Positions 1 through 10,598 of a DNA stretch of 64,000 bases are shown here, in pieces. Origin of the DNA: Ryuthela nishihirai. Lineage: Eukaryota > Arthropoda > Arachnida > Araneae > Heptathelidae. Within the stretch, counting starts at the first letter, position 1; each line of letters opens with the position of its first letter. A model generated the notes under the pieces. It worked only from the letters and a program-made list of their open reading frames with translations. It made no database searches and was not told the DNA's origin. The stretch spans positions 25,543,283 to 25,607,282 of the forward strand of contig JAWZYU010000017.1 of the NCBI GenBank assembly GCA_038380435.1. The letters are read 5' to 3'. The translations under genes and the position numbers were made by a program.

Positions 1-312
1 GAAGGCTCAGAGAAGGTTGGGGGAGAGGACCCACTGGAACAGCTGTTGGGAGCAGATGGTAGCCTCCCGTCAAGGCCATCCAGCGTGTTCTTTAACGTGC
101 ACAGGGTATGGCTCTCCCGCACACGGGGCCACGGCTTAACGTCCCATCCAACGGACAGCGGCCTTTGTCAAGCCCATCGGTGTCCCCTACTGACCGTGGG
201 CAGGACGGGGAATTTTGTGGAGATAAATCTCAACGCTGAACCAGCTGGGACTCGAACCTGGGAACTACAGATTACGAGCCTGGCGCGTTACCGACTGAGC
301 CACCCCCGCCCC
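1..312 (-). repeat. SINE-A copy, cut by window edge
   Basis: Minus-strand SINE-A: the body and tRNA-like head are present and the 3' part lies before base 1. On the minus strand it starts with the poly-C-flanked head (GGCTCAGTCGGTAACGCGCC) followed by the conserved T-arm GGTTCGAGTCCCAGC. The open frames across it are SINE sequence, not a gene. Confidence 0.9.
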
Positions 313-354
313 TTATTGCTATTGTGATTTAGATGAAGAATTACTGTTTCTTTT

Positions 355-722
355 GGGGGCGGGGTTGGCTCAGTCGGTAGGGCGCCAGGTTTGAGTCCCA
401 GCTGATTCAGCGTTGAGATTTATCTCCGCAAAATTTCCCCCGCCCTGCCCACGGTCAGTAGGGTACACCGATGGGCTTGGAAAGACCACCGTCCGTCGAA
501 TGGACGTTAAACCGTGGCCCCATGTGCGGGAGAGTCATACCCTCTGCACGTTAAAGGACACACTGGATGGCCTTGACGGGAGGCTACCATCTGTCTCCCA
601 ACAGCTGTTCCAGTGGGTTTCCTCCCTCAACCTTCTCTGAGCCTTCGGGGTCCTTGTGATCTGGCCATTTAGCCCATGGTGTGCAAAAAAAGTGCAGCTC
701 AGAGGTAAAACAACCCAACCCA
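355..722 (+). repeat. SINE-A copy with perfect 12-bp TSD
   Basis: Plus-strand SINE-A from the G-rich tip through the tRNA-like head to the AACAACCCAACCC tail. It is flanked by the perfect direct repeat ACTGTTTCTTTT (343-354 and 723-734), the mark of LINE-assisted insertion. The anticodon-arm region (CTCGTAATCTGTAGTTCCCA in other copies) is missing, so this head could not fold as a tRNA. Confidence 0.93.
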
Positions 723-980
723 ACTGTTTCTTTTAAAGAAAATAATTTGCTTAAATTCACAGCTTATCCTAATTTGCTGATTACGAAATCATTCCACAAT
801 TTGAAAAGCTAACCTTGAAGCTCTTTAACATCTTAAACTTTTAATTAAAAATTTATGACTGAAGATAAATGTCGCAACTTAAATCTACTTGAATATCAAT
901 CTTTTAATAATATTCTTTTGGAATTTAAAGACTAAAGAACTTCTAAAACATTTTCAATGAGCAAAATGCATCTGAAGGTA

Positions 981-1193
981 CAGTCGCTCAAAAAAGTATC
1001 CGAACACTACGGTTGATTATAGAATTCAGAAAAAATATCTGGCAACGATTTTTTAGAAATTAGTCATCTGGCAACCTTTGTGTCACGTGACACGAAGGTT
1101 ACCAGATCACTAATTTCTAAAAAAATCGTTGCCAGATATTTTTTCTGAATTCTGTAATCAATCGTAGTGTTCGGATACTTTTTTGAGCGACTG
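981..1193. mobile_element. Palindromic Tc1/mariner-type MITE (MITE-1)
   Basis: A 213-bp near-perfect palindrome. Both ends read CAGTCGCTCAAAAAAGTATC and the flanks are TA on each side (979-980, 1194-1195), as for Tc1/mariner insertion. The two halves meet at GTCACGTGAC. It has no coding capacity and must have been moved by a transposase in trans. Seven related copies or fragments occur in this window. Confidence 0.93.
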
Positions 1194-1443
1194 TACTTAA
1201 ACATATTAAGTTATTTATCCAATCTTATTTACACTTATTTATTAAATGGCTTAAAAATATAACTATTACCGAAGTTAAAAATTTATGAGTGGCATTGCTA
1301 AATATTAAAGTTCCGTAATACTTTAAATATTGATCAATTATTATTGAAATTGAGCTTTAGATCTGATTGAGATCTTTACCTATGCTAAGAATAAAACCTT
1401 TGCTAAAAAACGATTTCTTGGCAAAACTTGCTAAAATTTTACC

Positions 1444-1827
1444 TTTGGGTTGGGTTGTTTTACCTCTGAGCGGCACTTTTTTGCACACCATGGGCTAAAT
1501 GGCCAGGTCAAAAGGACCCCGAAGGCTCTGAGAAGGTTGGGGGAGGGGACCCACTGGAACAGCTGTTGGGAAACAGATGGTAGCCTCCCGTCAAGGCCAT
1601 CCAGCGTGTTCTTTAACATGCACAGGGTATATTACTCTCCCGCACACGGGGCTACGGCTTAACGTCCCATCCGACGGACGGCGGCCTTTCCAAGCCCATC
1701 GGTGTCCCCTACTGACCGTGGGCAAGGCGAGGAATTTTTCGAAGATAAATCTCAACGCTAACCCAGCTGGGACAGATTACGAGCCTGGCGCGCTACCGAC
1801 TGAGCCCCCCCCCCCCCCCTCGCCCCA
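1444..1827 (-). repeat. SINE-A copy with 14-bp TSD
   Basis: Full-length minus-strand SINE-A. Direct repeats GCTAAAATTTTACC (1430-1443) and GCTAAGATTTTACC (1828-1841) differ at one base, so the copy is moderately old. Part of the head around the T-arm is deleted and a long C tract ends the element. Confidence 0.9.
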
Positions 1828-1902
1828 GCTAAGATTTTACCGTTCACAGGATTATGTCAAATGCTCACAGTTCTTTGAAAAGTGAATTTACCGTGTGACA
1901 TA

Positions 1903-2285
1903 AGCTCACCGGACAAAAAATGAGTCATCTCCCGTGGTAAAAGGGTTACGTCCGTTCGACGGGAAGAGGGCGCACCAGTAATAAACGCGTCCTACAAATA
2001 GCTGTGCCATGCGTTACGGAGTTCATACAGTGACAAGAAGTGGTTGCGTCCTCCGTGTGTGTTAGTCGCTCCGTGAAACATGGTCGCGCCAAAGATGTGA
2101 ATGAGTGGCAAAAAGGTGTTATTGCGTTTGGCCGAGCCAAAGGGCATAGTGTACAAGAAGTTGCTGCATTTGCAGCTGTGTCGAAATGTACTGTCCAAAG
2201 GGTACTGTTCTTCGGTCGCACGGAGGCGTTACGCGCTATTAGGTGACATTCAGCCAGGGGTGACTAATTTTTTGTCCGGTGTGCT
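1903..2285 (+). mobile_element. Internally deleted Tc1-like element retaining the transposase HTH
   Basis: A 383-bp element flanked by TA, with terminal inverted repeats built on CACCGGACAAAAAAT (left, after 1903) and ATTTTTTGTCCGGTG (right, before 2285). Inside, the frame from about 2040 to 2205 encodes a Tc1-type helix-turn-helix: AKDVNEWQKGVIAFGRAKG, then VQEVAAFAAVSKCTVQRV. The catalytic domain is absent. What is seen is the terminal repeats and the HTH peptide; that it derives from a full-length Tc1 by internal deletion is inferred. Confidence 0.78.
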
Positions 2286-2622
2286 TATTTAAACGACAAA
2301 CCTAAATAGTGTCATATGCTTGAATTGCAGCCAAGTAATAGGACAGAATTTACAAATAATGGGCGAATCTCAGAACAGGGATGCCAGATGTCGCTGAGTC
2401 TTCGGGACTGTCTCACAAAGAATCAATTTGTCTCTTTTCCAGCCAATTTTCAACTATCCCGCGAAATTCATTCCTATTGAGTCGGTATTATCTCTTATTT
2501 ATGAGATAAAACGTCTCTGTGTTTTTGCTGTTCAATCTAACTCCATAAAACTTGTGTGTGCTAACAGAAAAGGTGTTTGCTTTTTAAACTTTTCTGGAAA
2601 GACCAAACTGTTGAAATGATTG
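2286..2622. other. AT-rich interval, nothing recognised
   Basis: No repeat, splice-bounded open frame or structured element was seen here. A 63-codon open frame has ordinary AT-rich composition and no family resemblance. Confidence 0.6.
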
Positions 2623-2780
2623 GTTGTCCTTACTGAATTTGAACCCAAGTCTCACAGAGACATGCCTGGACGTCTTAACCGCTGGTTCGAGGGTTGAAGA
2701 GTAGTTAGCTCTTGATGGTCCAGCGGCTAAAATGCCCGATATGCTTCTGGGAGACCTGGATTCAAATCCCAGTCCGGACA
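2623..2780. repeat. Head-to-head tRNA-like palindrome (dimer 1)
   Basis: Two tRNA-like sequences in opposite orientation. The right (+) copy has a D-arm-like CCAGCGGCTAAAATGCCC and a T-arm CTGGATTCAAATCCCAG. The left copy read on the minus strand has CCAGCGGTTAAGACGTCC and GGGTTCAAATTCAGT. Their 5' ends face each other across a short spacer. It resembles dimers at 9064-9257, 57470-58215 and 58990-59290. It may be a tRNA-derived SINE that spread as an inverted pair; neither half looks like an intact tRNA gene. Confidence 0.65.
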
Positions 2781-2814
2781 AATAAATTTTTTTTCAAGTG
2801 TTTGTTGTCTTCAG

Positions 2815-3044
2815 CAGGGGCTCTCAACGTGGGGTACACGTACCCCTCGGGGGTATGCGGTAAAATTTTTTGAGGTACGCCGTGAGAGCTGAAAAGTCGC
2901 TAGATCTAGTAACAAGTCCATTTCACTGATTACCCAGTAAAATGTTTATAATTTTATAAGATTTATTAAACTGTTTATGTCATTTTTTTGTGTTTATCGA
3001 TATATGTAATTTATGAATACAAAATTTAATATGTATATATATAT
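2815..3044. mobile_element. hAT-like terminal region (left end)
   Basis: Begins CAGGGGCTCTCAACG, a hAT-type tip, followed by a stem of GGGGTACACGTACCCC. Its partner is the inverted tip GGTTGAGAACCACTG found at the end of each 128-bp satellite unit just downstream. No transposase is present. The original right boundary was lost when the right end was amplified, so no target-site duplication can be read. Confidence 0.6.
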
Positions 3045-5417
3045 ATGTTTTATTTTATTCCCATTGTTATATATAACTATAGTTTTATCTATCTATACAA
3101 GGGGTACGCCAGTTACATACACATTTCCAGGGGGTACGTGAAGCATAAAAGGTTGAGGACCTTTATGCTTCACGTATATATATATGTTTTATTTTATTCC
3201 CATTGTTATACTATAACTATAGTTTTATCTATCTATACAAGGGGTACGCCAGTTACATACACATTTCCAGGGGGTACGTGAAGCATAAAAGGTTGAGAAC
3301 CACTGATATATATGTTTTATTTTATTCCCATTGTTATACTATAACTGTAATTTTATCTATCTAAACAAGGGGTACGCCAGTTACATACACATTTCCAGGG
3401 GGTACGTGAAGCATAAAAGGTTGAGAACCACTGATATATATGTTTTATTTTATTCCCATTGTTATACTATAACTGTAATTTTATCTATCTAAACAAGGGG
3501 TACGCCAGTTACATACACATTTCCAGGGGGTACCTGAAGCATAAAAGGTTGAGAACCACTGATATATATGTTTTATTTTATTCCCATTGTTATACTATAA
3601 CTGCAATTTTATCTATCTAAACAAGGGGTACGCCAGTTACATACACATTTCCAGGGGGTACGTGAAGCATAAAAGGTTGAGAACCACTGATATATATGTT
3701 TTATTTTATTCCCATTGTTATACTATAACTGTAATTTTATCTATCTAAACAAGGGGTACGCCAGTTACATACACATTTCCAGGGGGTACGTGAAGCATAA
3801 AAGGTTGAGAACCACTGATATATATGTTTTATTTTATTCCCATTGTTATACTATAACTGTAATTTTATCTATCTAAACAAGGGGTACGCCAGTTACATAC
3901 ACATTTCCAGGGGGTACGTGAAGCATAAAAGGTTGAGAACACTGATATATATGTTTTATTTTATTCCCATTGTTATACTATAACTATAGTTTTATCTATC
4001 TATACAAGGGGTACGCCAGTTACATACACATTTCCAGGGGGTACCTGAAGCATAAAAGGTTGAGAACCACTGATATATATGTTTTATTTTATTCCCATTG
4101 TTATACTATAACTGTAATTTTATCTATCTAAACAAGGGGTACGCCAGTTACATACACATTTCCAGGGGGTACCTGAAGCATAAAAGGTTGAGAAGCACTG
4201 ATATATATGTTTTATTTTATTCCCATTGTTATACTATAACTGTAATTTTATCTATCTAAACAAGGGGTACGCCAGTTACATACACATTTCCAGGGGGTAC
4301 GTGAAGCATAAAAGTTTGAGAAGCACTGATATATATGTTTTATTTTATTCCCATTGTTATACTATAACTATAGTTTTATCTATCTATACAAGGGGTACGC
4401 CAGTTACATACACATTTCCAGGGGGTACCTGAAGCATAAAAGGTTGAGAACCACTGATATATATGTTTTATTTTATTCCCATTGTTATACTATAACTGTA
4501 ATTTTATCTATCTAAACAAGGGGTACGCCAGTTACATACACATTTCCAGGGGGTACCTGAAGCATAAAAGGTTGAGAAGCACTGATATATATGTTTTATT
4601 TTATTCCCATTGTTATACTATAACTATAGTTTTATCTATCTATACAAGGGGTACGCCAGTTACATACACATTTCCAGGGGGTACCTGAAGCATAAAAGGT
4701 TGAGAACCACTGATATATATGTTTTATTTTATTCCCATTGTTATACTATAACTATAGTTTTATCTATCTAAACAAGGGGTACGCCAGTTACATACACATT
4801 TCCAGGGGGTACCTGAAGCATAAAAGGTTGAGAAGCACTGATATATATGTTTTATTTTATTCCCATTGTTATACTATAACTGTAATTTTATCTATCTAAA
4901 CAAGGGGTACGCCAGTTACATACACATTTCCAGGGGGTACGTGAAGCATAAAAGTTTGAGAAGCACTGATATATATGTTTTATTCCCATTGTTATACTAT
5001 AACTATAGTTTTATCTATCTATACAAGGGGTACGCCAGTTACATACACATTTCCAGGGGGTACCTGAAGCATAAAAGGTTGAGAACCACTGATATATATG
5101 TTTTATTTTATTCCCATTGTTATACTATAACTATAGTTTTATCTATCTATACAAGGGGTACGCCAGTTACATACACATTTCCAGGGGGTACCTGAAGCAT
5201 AAAAGGTTGAGAACCACTGATATATATGTTTTATTTTATTCCCATTGTTATACTATAACTATAGTTTTATCTATCTAAACAAGGGGTACGCCAGTTACAT
5301 ACACATTTCCAGGGGGTACGTGAAGCATAAAAGGTTGAGAAGCACTGATATAGATGTTTTATTTTATTCCCATTGTTATACTATAACTATAGTTTTATCC
5401 ATCTATACAAGGGGAAT
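3045..5417 (+). repeat. 128-bp satellite, about 18.5 units, derived from a hAT-like end
   Basis: Tandem array with a 128-bp period (GGGGTACGCC recurs every 128 bases from 3241, with one 127 and one 123). A unit runs from TATATATGTTTTATTTTATT through GGGGTACGCCAGTTACATAC to GGTTGAGAACCACTG. The unit end is the inverted tip of a hAT-like element (compare the dispersed copy at 23230-23355). Linked variants (ACTATAG/ACTGTAA, CGTG/CCTG, GAACC/GAAGC) recur in the same order over several units, showing multi-unit duplication. Open frames here are repeat translations. Confidence 0.95.
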
Positions 5418-6200
5418 AAAATTTATTTTATTATTTAAGAAATTTCATTTCTTAAATTTCTTTTCTGCTTTTCTTTCTTCATTCCCTTTATCCACGACTT
5501 CTTTGCAATTCATCTTGCTATTTTAACACTAAATCGCTTGATCCTACTTTTGAAGAAAAAAAAAAACAATATGTATACAATCTTACTTCTTTATTAAACC
5601 AAGATTATATTTAACTTGAATTTAATACAAACATTTTCTCCTTTTTCATAATTTTAATATTAAATTTTTTCTCCGAATTTCGGATGTTTTCGTTGTTAGG
5701 ATTGTATAACCTTTCCGCCTTTATAAGTGATGTCTCACTTTGCTACAAAATATCTCTATAAAAAAAAAATCAATTAAGCATAATTTTCAACTTAACAATC
5801 AGAAATTATAACCTACTAAGCAGTAAGTGTTCAGCTAGCATTATGGCACCATGATGTCATAGAATGTTTGGTTGTTTCCAATTTCAAATTTGTTCCGACT
5901 AAAACCGGTTTTCTCATTCTAGTTTCCCTGTGCGTTCCATATATCCTGATGGCAACTACGTTATGTTAATTGCACTCGCTTTCAATTCTTTTTTTTACTT
6001 GAAGAACAGATGCAAAAGACACAGCTACCTTTGTTTAAAAAAAGAAGCAGTTTTTTTTTCCTACGTTGCTTCATTACAAACACTGGAATTATCTACCAAG
6101 TAGTTTTTTCAGCTATCTGTCTAAAGAGCAAAAAAGGGTCTCCAGACTCCAAGTCCTTTCATTTTATGGGTTCGCACTGTGAAGCGACCCGAAAATATCT
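5418..6200. other. AT-rich interval, no gene seen
   Basis: After the last truncated satellite unit the DNA is AT-rich with many homopolymer runs. No repeat family from elsewhere in the window and no supportable exon was seen. Confidence 0.55.
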
Positions 6201-6620
6201 TGTTTAGTGCACAAAATTTAGCAGCCGAAATTGTGTTTTCCAGCCAATAAAATTTCCCATAGCGAAGCAGGAATCGCCATCCGTTTCCGAATATCTTCGA
6301 TGGACGATTCCCTTAACCTCGCGTTTTTCCATTTTGGACGACAGCCAAGCCAATGTATCCATTCGGCATCTGGCAACGGGCCAGGTTTTCCCGTCGTTTC
6401 TGTTTTGCAATTATTTCGTCGTCCGCTGTCCTGCCGTGGCATCGGATTCGTGATCATTGTTGCCGATGTAAATGAACTCCTCGCAGATGCTAATTGCCGC
6501 TCATTGGCCACTGTCTACCCTCGTGCGTGCCGCGTGCCATAACTGGCGCCAATTACCGAGCAGAGTTTTGCGCGAGTTTTAATGCCGGGACATTGCAACC
6601 GGTATAATTGGATTAATTTG
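6200..6620. other. CpG-rich single-copy island
   Basis: This stretch is visibly richer in G+C and CpG than its surroundings (for example TCGTCGTCCGCTGTCC and CGTGCGTGCCGCGTGCC) and matches no repeat in the window. Open frames exist on both strands (+ 6231-6542, - 6218-6511) but neither resembles a known protein, and simultaneous opening is expected in GC-rich DNA. It also holds AT-core sites such as CTAATTG and CAATTACC that could bind homeodomains. It could be a conserved regulatory element or promoter, or an unrecognised exon. Confidence 0.4.
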
Positions 6621-7195
6621 GATGTCTCGATGCTTCCTCCATTTAGATTAGAAACATTTTAGCATACATTTCTTAAATTGATAGTCTTGCCATTTGCTTT
6701 TTTTCATACATTGTTGTTTGATTAACACGATCAAGTTAGATTTGGGGAGAGAACTCGCGAGATCAAATGTTCTCTTTAAGAACATACCTTCTTGTGACTA
6801 ATAAGGGACCTTAGTTTAATTTCTTTTTTTTAAAACTGTTTCTTTAGGAAGGTTGCCATTTCAACATCACAAAATCTGCTGCTTTTATTTCTCGAAATCC
6901 ACGTGAAACTAATCAAAATGGAAACGACTGCAGTAAAATTTTTTTTAGTGTCTTTGCGAATTATTGCAGGAAAATTAAAAAAAAAATTGACTATGTCATT
7001 AAATGCTAGAAAGACTTCACGTTTCCGTTTTACAAAACGGAGACCATTTGATTTTAAATTTTCCCTCGTTTATGTTTATTTTTAAGGTTAATTGTTTATA
7101 TTTTAAGATTAAATTCTATTATTTATAAAAGCATGAAACTTTACCTAATAAGGATACTTCTCGAAACCCGACCATTATTTTTTGGACACCATGTA
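6621..7195. other. AT-rich interval, nothing recognised
   Basis: No repeat, exon or structured element was recognised. Short open frames here are of low complexity. Confidence 0.5.
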
Positions 7196-7412
7196 CAGTC
7201 ACTCAAAAAAAATATCTGAACACTATGGTTGATTACAGAATTCAGGAAAAATATCTGGCAACTTTTTTTTTTAGAAATTAGTGATCTGGCAACCTTCGTG
7301 TCACGTGACACGAAGGTTGCCAGATCGCTAATTTCTAAATAAAAATCGTTGCTAGATATTTTTTCTGAATTCTGTAATCAAAGTGTTCGGATATTTTTTT
7401 TTTGAGCGACTG
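7196..7412. mobile_element. Palindromic MITE-1 copy
   Basis: Same palindrome as 981-1193, with TA on both flanks. The halves meet at GTCACGTGAC. Small indels in the A/T runs and a missing CCATAG in the right arm show independent decay. Confidence 0.9.
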
Positions 7413-7961
7413 TACCTCTCATCTCGATTTACACGGTAGATAATTTCCGAGAAATCACCGTGTAAATCAAAACTGTGCAAATCGAAACCAACAACTTACG
7501 GAAAAAAGAGCGATCGATTCCGAAGAAGTCATTGTCATGAATAAAAGAAATATTGAAAGCTTTGTTTATACGTATTTATCGTCTAATGTCAGTTCAGCAG
7601 TAATAATAAGCATTAATGTAACATTATTTTACATTTTATTTTTGCTAATTCAAATAAGCTTAATTGCTCATACATTTCTATTTGGACACGAAAAAGACTC
7701 ATCGTTAATGATGAAGTGAATATACAGTAAAAGAGAAATTAAACATTTGTACCAACACTTAATGCTTTATTTTGTAAAATTAGTATTTATATGATATTTT
7801 AGGAAACAGTGTACTTACCAATCAACTGTATTTAGCCTATATAATAGTCTACAAAGTTAAACTTGTTGCTGAAACTCGTTACTAGTCTGAAAAATTCAAT
7901 CTAGAAAAGTCAGATCTCGCTGTCGATTCACAACAAGCTTCATTGTCTTCTTGATGTCGCG

Positions 7962-8247
7962 TTGTTGTTGTTGTTTTACCTCTGAGCGTCACTTTTTCGC
8001 ACACCATGGGCTAAATGGCCAGGTCACATGGACCCCGAAGGCTCAGAGAAGGTTGGGGGAGGGGACCCACTGGAACAGCTGTTGGGAGACAGATGGTAGC
8101 CTCCCGTCAAGGCCATCCAGCGTGTTCTTTAACGTGCACAGGGTAGGGCTCTCCCGCACACGGAGCCACGGCTTAACGTCCCATCCGACGGACGGCGGCC
8201 TTTCCAAGCCCATCGGTGTCCCCTACTGACCGTGGGCAGGGCGGGAA
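7962..8247 (-). repeat. 5'-truncated SINE-A with perfect 12-bp TSD
   Basis: The SINE-A body is present but the tRNA-like head is absent; the sequence stops after CGTGGGCAGGGCGGGAA. Perfect duplications CTTGATGTCGCG (7950-7961, 8248-8259) show this is a 5' truncation at insertion, not later deletion. The 3' tail carries (GTT)n on the plus strand. Confidence 0.94.
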
Positions 8248-8489
8248 CTTGATGTCGCGAGGCAGATTGCATTACAATGACAAGAATGTAATTTTTAGCG
8301 AAAAAATATAAATATAATTTGTTAATGATTTTATTACTGTAGGAATTTACTATTATTTAATCTTGAAAACAAATGATATCAAAACCATTTAGTTGATTTT
8401 TACTTTGGGATAAGTCTAATAATCTCCCTTGACGCTATACAACTGCAACTTCAAAATATGTATTATATCCACATATATATATATAGAAA

Positions 8490-8695
8490 AGCCGTCCCAT
8501 GGCCGAGTGGTTAGCACGCTTGGCTACTGATCTTAAGGGACCTGGGTTCGAGCCCCGGGTAAGGCATGGTTGTGTGTGTTGTTTTTCTGCTGAGGTCCTG
8601 TCATCCTCACAGACCTTCTACTGTGGCATGTAAACTGACAGGCTCCTGTCAGACCTCTGTGGCAAGCAGCTGCCTGAGGGGGTATTTTATTTTTT
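8490..8695 (+). repeat. SINE-B copy with 14-bp TSD
   Basis: The tRNA-like head (TGGCCGAGTGGTTAGCACGC, then GGGTTCGAGCCCCGGGTAAG) is followed by the SINE-B body (TCTGCTGAGGTCCTG, AAACTGACAGGCTCCTGTCA, GGCAAGCAGCTGCCTGAGGG). TATATATATAGAAA duplications flank it, though both lie in low-complexity AT repeats. Confidence 0.88.
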
Positions 8696-9063
8696 TATAT
8701 ATATAGAAAGAATTCAATCTGTAACATGTAAAACCGAGTCTGTAATCTTGTGAAACGAAATTGGTTCAATTTACTTTACCATGCAAACCAACTCTATCAC
8801 AGTGTAAATCGAAACTGGGCGCATTTTTTGAGCGTGTAAAACTAAATCGAGGGACAGGCGTATTGCTTATATTATACGTAGATTTGGCTTTTTTAATTTC
8901 ATCATAGAGTCATTTAACATAGAAATGGGAAATATTAATAATTTGCTTTTAGCCACTTTTACTTTTCTGTTCTTGAAAGTAAAATCTTAAAATTTTTCGT
9001 GTCGTTAATTTTTCAGTAAAAAAAAATTTTTCCTACCTTACGCCCCATCATAATTAACATTAT

Positions 9064-9257
9064 CATGAAATAATGAACTGAAAAAAAATTGTTTTTGCCA
9101 TGAGTGGGATTCGAACCCACGTCTCCAGGAAACATGCATGTTATGCTAACCACTACACCCTCAATGGCTGGTTAGCATAACAGGCACGTTTCCTGGAGAC
9201 GTGGGTTCGAAACCCACTCATGGCAAAACCAATTTTTTTCAGCTCCTTATTTCATGA
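9064..9257. repeat. Head-to-head tRNA-like palindrome (dimer 2)
   Basis: A palindrome with arms of about 85-90 bp. Each arm, read outward, contains GGTTAGCATAACA, then GTTTCCTGGAGACGTGGG, TTCGAA, CCCACTCATGGCA. Similarity continues into the flanks (TCATGAAATAA against TTATTTCATGA), so the inverted unit is larger than the tRNA-like part. The T-arm is intact; an ordinary anticodon arm cannot be assigned. Confidence 0.8.
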
Positions 9258-9606
9258 GTTCCATGTCTACAGGACTCATCCTGTGATTCTTTACTACTAA
9301 CATTATCATATTAGTTATAATAACGCTTTTTGAATTGATTAAAAGGGTCTTAAACCGAAATCAGCGATCACCAGTGCAGCTTTGTTTTTTTTCTGCATTT
9401 CCGATTATCTGATTAAAGAAAACAATAAAAAAAAAACAAAATTCGGGATACTTTGATTCAGCGATCGTCGTCTGTCCTAGACGTGGGGGGGGGAACTGAA
9501 AATTCGTGATAGGTGGCATTCTTGTAATACAAACTCATTCAACGCTGCAACTGATTTCCTTTCTGTTGCCAAACCTCCTTAACATATTAACAAAATAATA
9601 AATAAA
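9258..9606. other. No feature seen
   Basis: AT-rich sequence with a poly-G run and poly-A tracts. Nothing recognisable. Confidence 0.5.
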
Positions 9607-9806
9607 ATCAATACCCTCTCAAGCAGCTGCTTGCCAGGCATATAAACTGACAGAGCCTGTCAGTTTATATGCCAGAGTAGAAGGTCTGTGAGGATGGCAG
9701 GACCTCAGCAGAAAAACAACACGAACATCCATGCCTTACACGGGGCTCGAACCCAGGTCCCGTAGATCAGTAGCCAAGCGCGCTAACCACTCGGCCACGG
9801 GACGGC
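9607..9806 (-). repeat. SINE-B copy (first of a direct pair)
   Basis: Minus-strand SINE-B: body first (CTCAAGCAGCTGCTTGCCA), then the head in reverse complement ending CACTCGGCCACGGGACGGC. A local inverted duplication of TATAAACTGACAG in the body makes a small hairpin not seen in other copies. Confidence 0.9.
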
Positions 9807-10008
9807 ACAAACAAATACCCCTTCAAGCAGTTGCTTGCCACAGAGGTCTGACAGGATCCTTTCAGTTTATATGCCACAGTAGAAGGTCTGTGAGGATGGC
9901 AGGCCCTCAGCAGAAAAACAACACACACATCCATGCCTTACCCGGGGCTCGAACCCAGGTCCCTTAGATCAGTAGCCAAGCGTGCTAACCACTCGGCTAT
10001 GGGACGGC
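9807..10008 (-). repeat. SINE-B copy (second of a direct pair)
   Basis: A second SINE-B directly adjacent and in the same orientation as the preceding one, separated only by a short A-rich linker. The sequences differ at many positions (for example CTTCAAGCAGTTGC), so this is more likely two insertions than a recent tandem duplication. Confidence 0.9.
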
Positions 10009-10177
10009 CCGGTTTTGAAATGTCGCGAGAATTGAGCAAACCCAAAAGCGTGACGTCAAAAAACAACAACAACTGGGAAGCAGTGCTTTCAACGATACAA
10101 TTTTAATAGTAATGTAAAATAAAAGTAAAAGTTTTTAACCGTTTTGATAAAGTGTAAATGTTTATGTTCCGTTCCAG

Positions 10178-10302
10178 CCAGGCAGTGGTGCTGGGCTCGG
10201 CCCTCGGGACAGTCCTTATGCTTCTGCTCGTCACGTTGGTCTCTTGCCTCGTCTGCCGACGCTGCCTCCCATACCGAAGGGGTCATCCTTCTCTCAGCGG
10301 AG
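10178..10302 (+). CDS. Gene 1, transmembrane exon of a single-pass membrane protein
   Basis: Internal exon bounded by the acceptor TTATGTTCCGTTCCAG and the donor AG|GTGAGT. The frame that joins the next exon reads QAVVLGSALGT.., with a hydrophobic run AVVLGSALGTVLMLLLVTLV immediately followed by Cys/Arg residues (SCLVCRRCLPYRR), a typical stop-transfer and juxtamembrane pattern. This is therefore the membrane span of a type I-like protein whose ectodomain lies in exons upstream of the window. The exon ends in phase 1 (last base G), matching the following exon. A second in-frame acceptor (..CCAG, after 10181) is possible and would change only one or two residues. GC content and codon use are much higher than the surrounding intron DNA. 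I do not recognise the family. Confidence 0.78.
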
Positions 10303-10397
10303 GTGAGTCTCATCCCCATCCTAAATCCTAAGAGATTCTTATCGTAAAGATAACATTCTCTTCCTTCCTTCTGACGAAATCCTTTCTGCTCCCTCAG

Positions 10398-10598
10398 GCC
10401 CCTTGTACAGCATGCATTGCAGCAGCACGGCGAGTGGCGTCGCCAACATGTATTCTTTCTCCGGTCAAAACACAGCCGCAACGACCCCAATGGACCCTGG
10501 AGACCCACACATCCTGGTGGACCTAGACTGCAGACATTCGAGTCCCAATCACGTTTTCAGTGCTGCCAATCACGACGCTGGTCGTACACACCAAAGAG
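10398..10598 (+). CDS. Gene 1, cytoplasmic-tail exon A
   Basis: Starts after the acceptor CTGCTCCCTCAG and ends at the donor AG|GTAAGT. The split codon G|GC from the previous exon gives Gly, then PLYSMHCSSTASGVANMYSF.., continuing through SGQNTAATTPMDPGDPHILV and DLDCRHSSPN to the end. It is polar, Ser/Thr/Asn rich and lacks further membrane spans, as expected for a cytoplasmic tail. It leaves one base (G), so it joins the 15606 exon in frame. The intron between this and the transmembrane exon is only 95 bp; all later introns are kilobases long. No catalytic domain is seen. Confidence 0.78.

Larger units (their letters stand above)
7416..8866. mobile_element. Dispersed repeat with CTCGATTTACAC ends, interrupted by two SINEs
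   Basis: The left end contains CATCTCGATTTACACGG and the right end the inverse-like CTAAATCGAGGGACAGGCG. The segment 7430-7900 has a clear diverged counterpart at 31680-32160 (shared blocks include GATATTTTA..AACAGTGTA and TTGTATTTAGCCTATATAAT). A truncated SINE-A and a SINE-B lie inside. No transposase was recognised, so I infer a non-autonomous DNA element; the exact ends are uncertain. Confidence 0.55.

Noticed and set aside
1450..1885. Open frames of 60-115 codons such as GCFTSERHFFAHHGLNGQV across many places
   Set aside because: They are translations of SINE-A; the same peptide recurs in every copy on the matching strand and is bounded by target duplications, not by gene signals.
4866..5526. 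Open frames of 68-109 codons in the 128-bp array
   Set aside because: Pure repeat translation (HISRGYVKHK repeated) that changes frame with the period.
8500..8575. Candidate tRNA genes at SINE heads and in palindromic dimers
   Set aside because: Each belongs to a repeat with a conserved body; anticodon stems do not pair well or loops are oversized. No free-standing tRNA was found.
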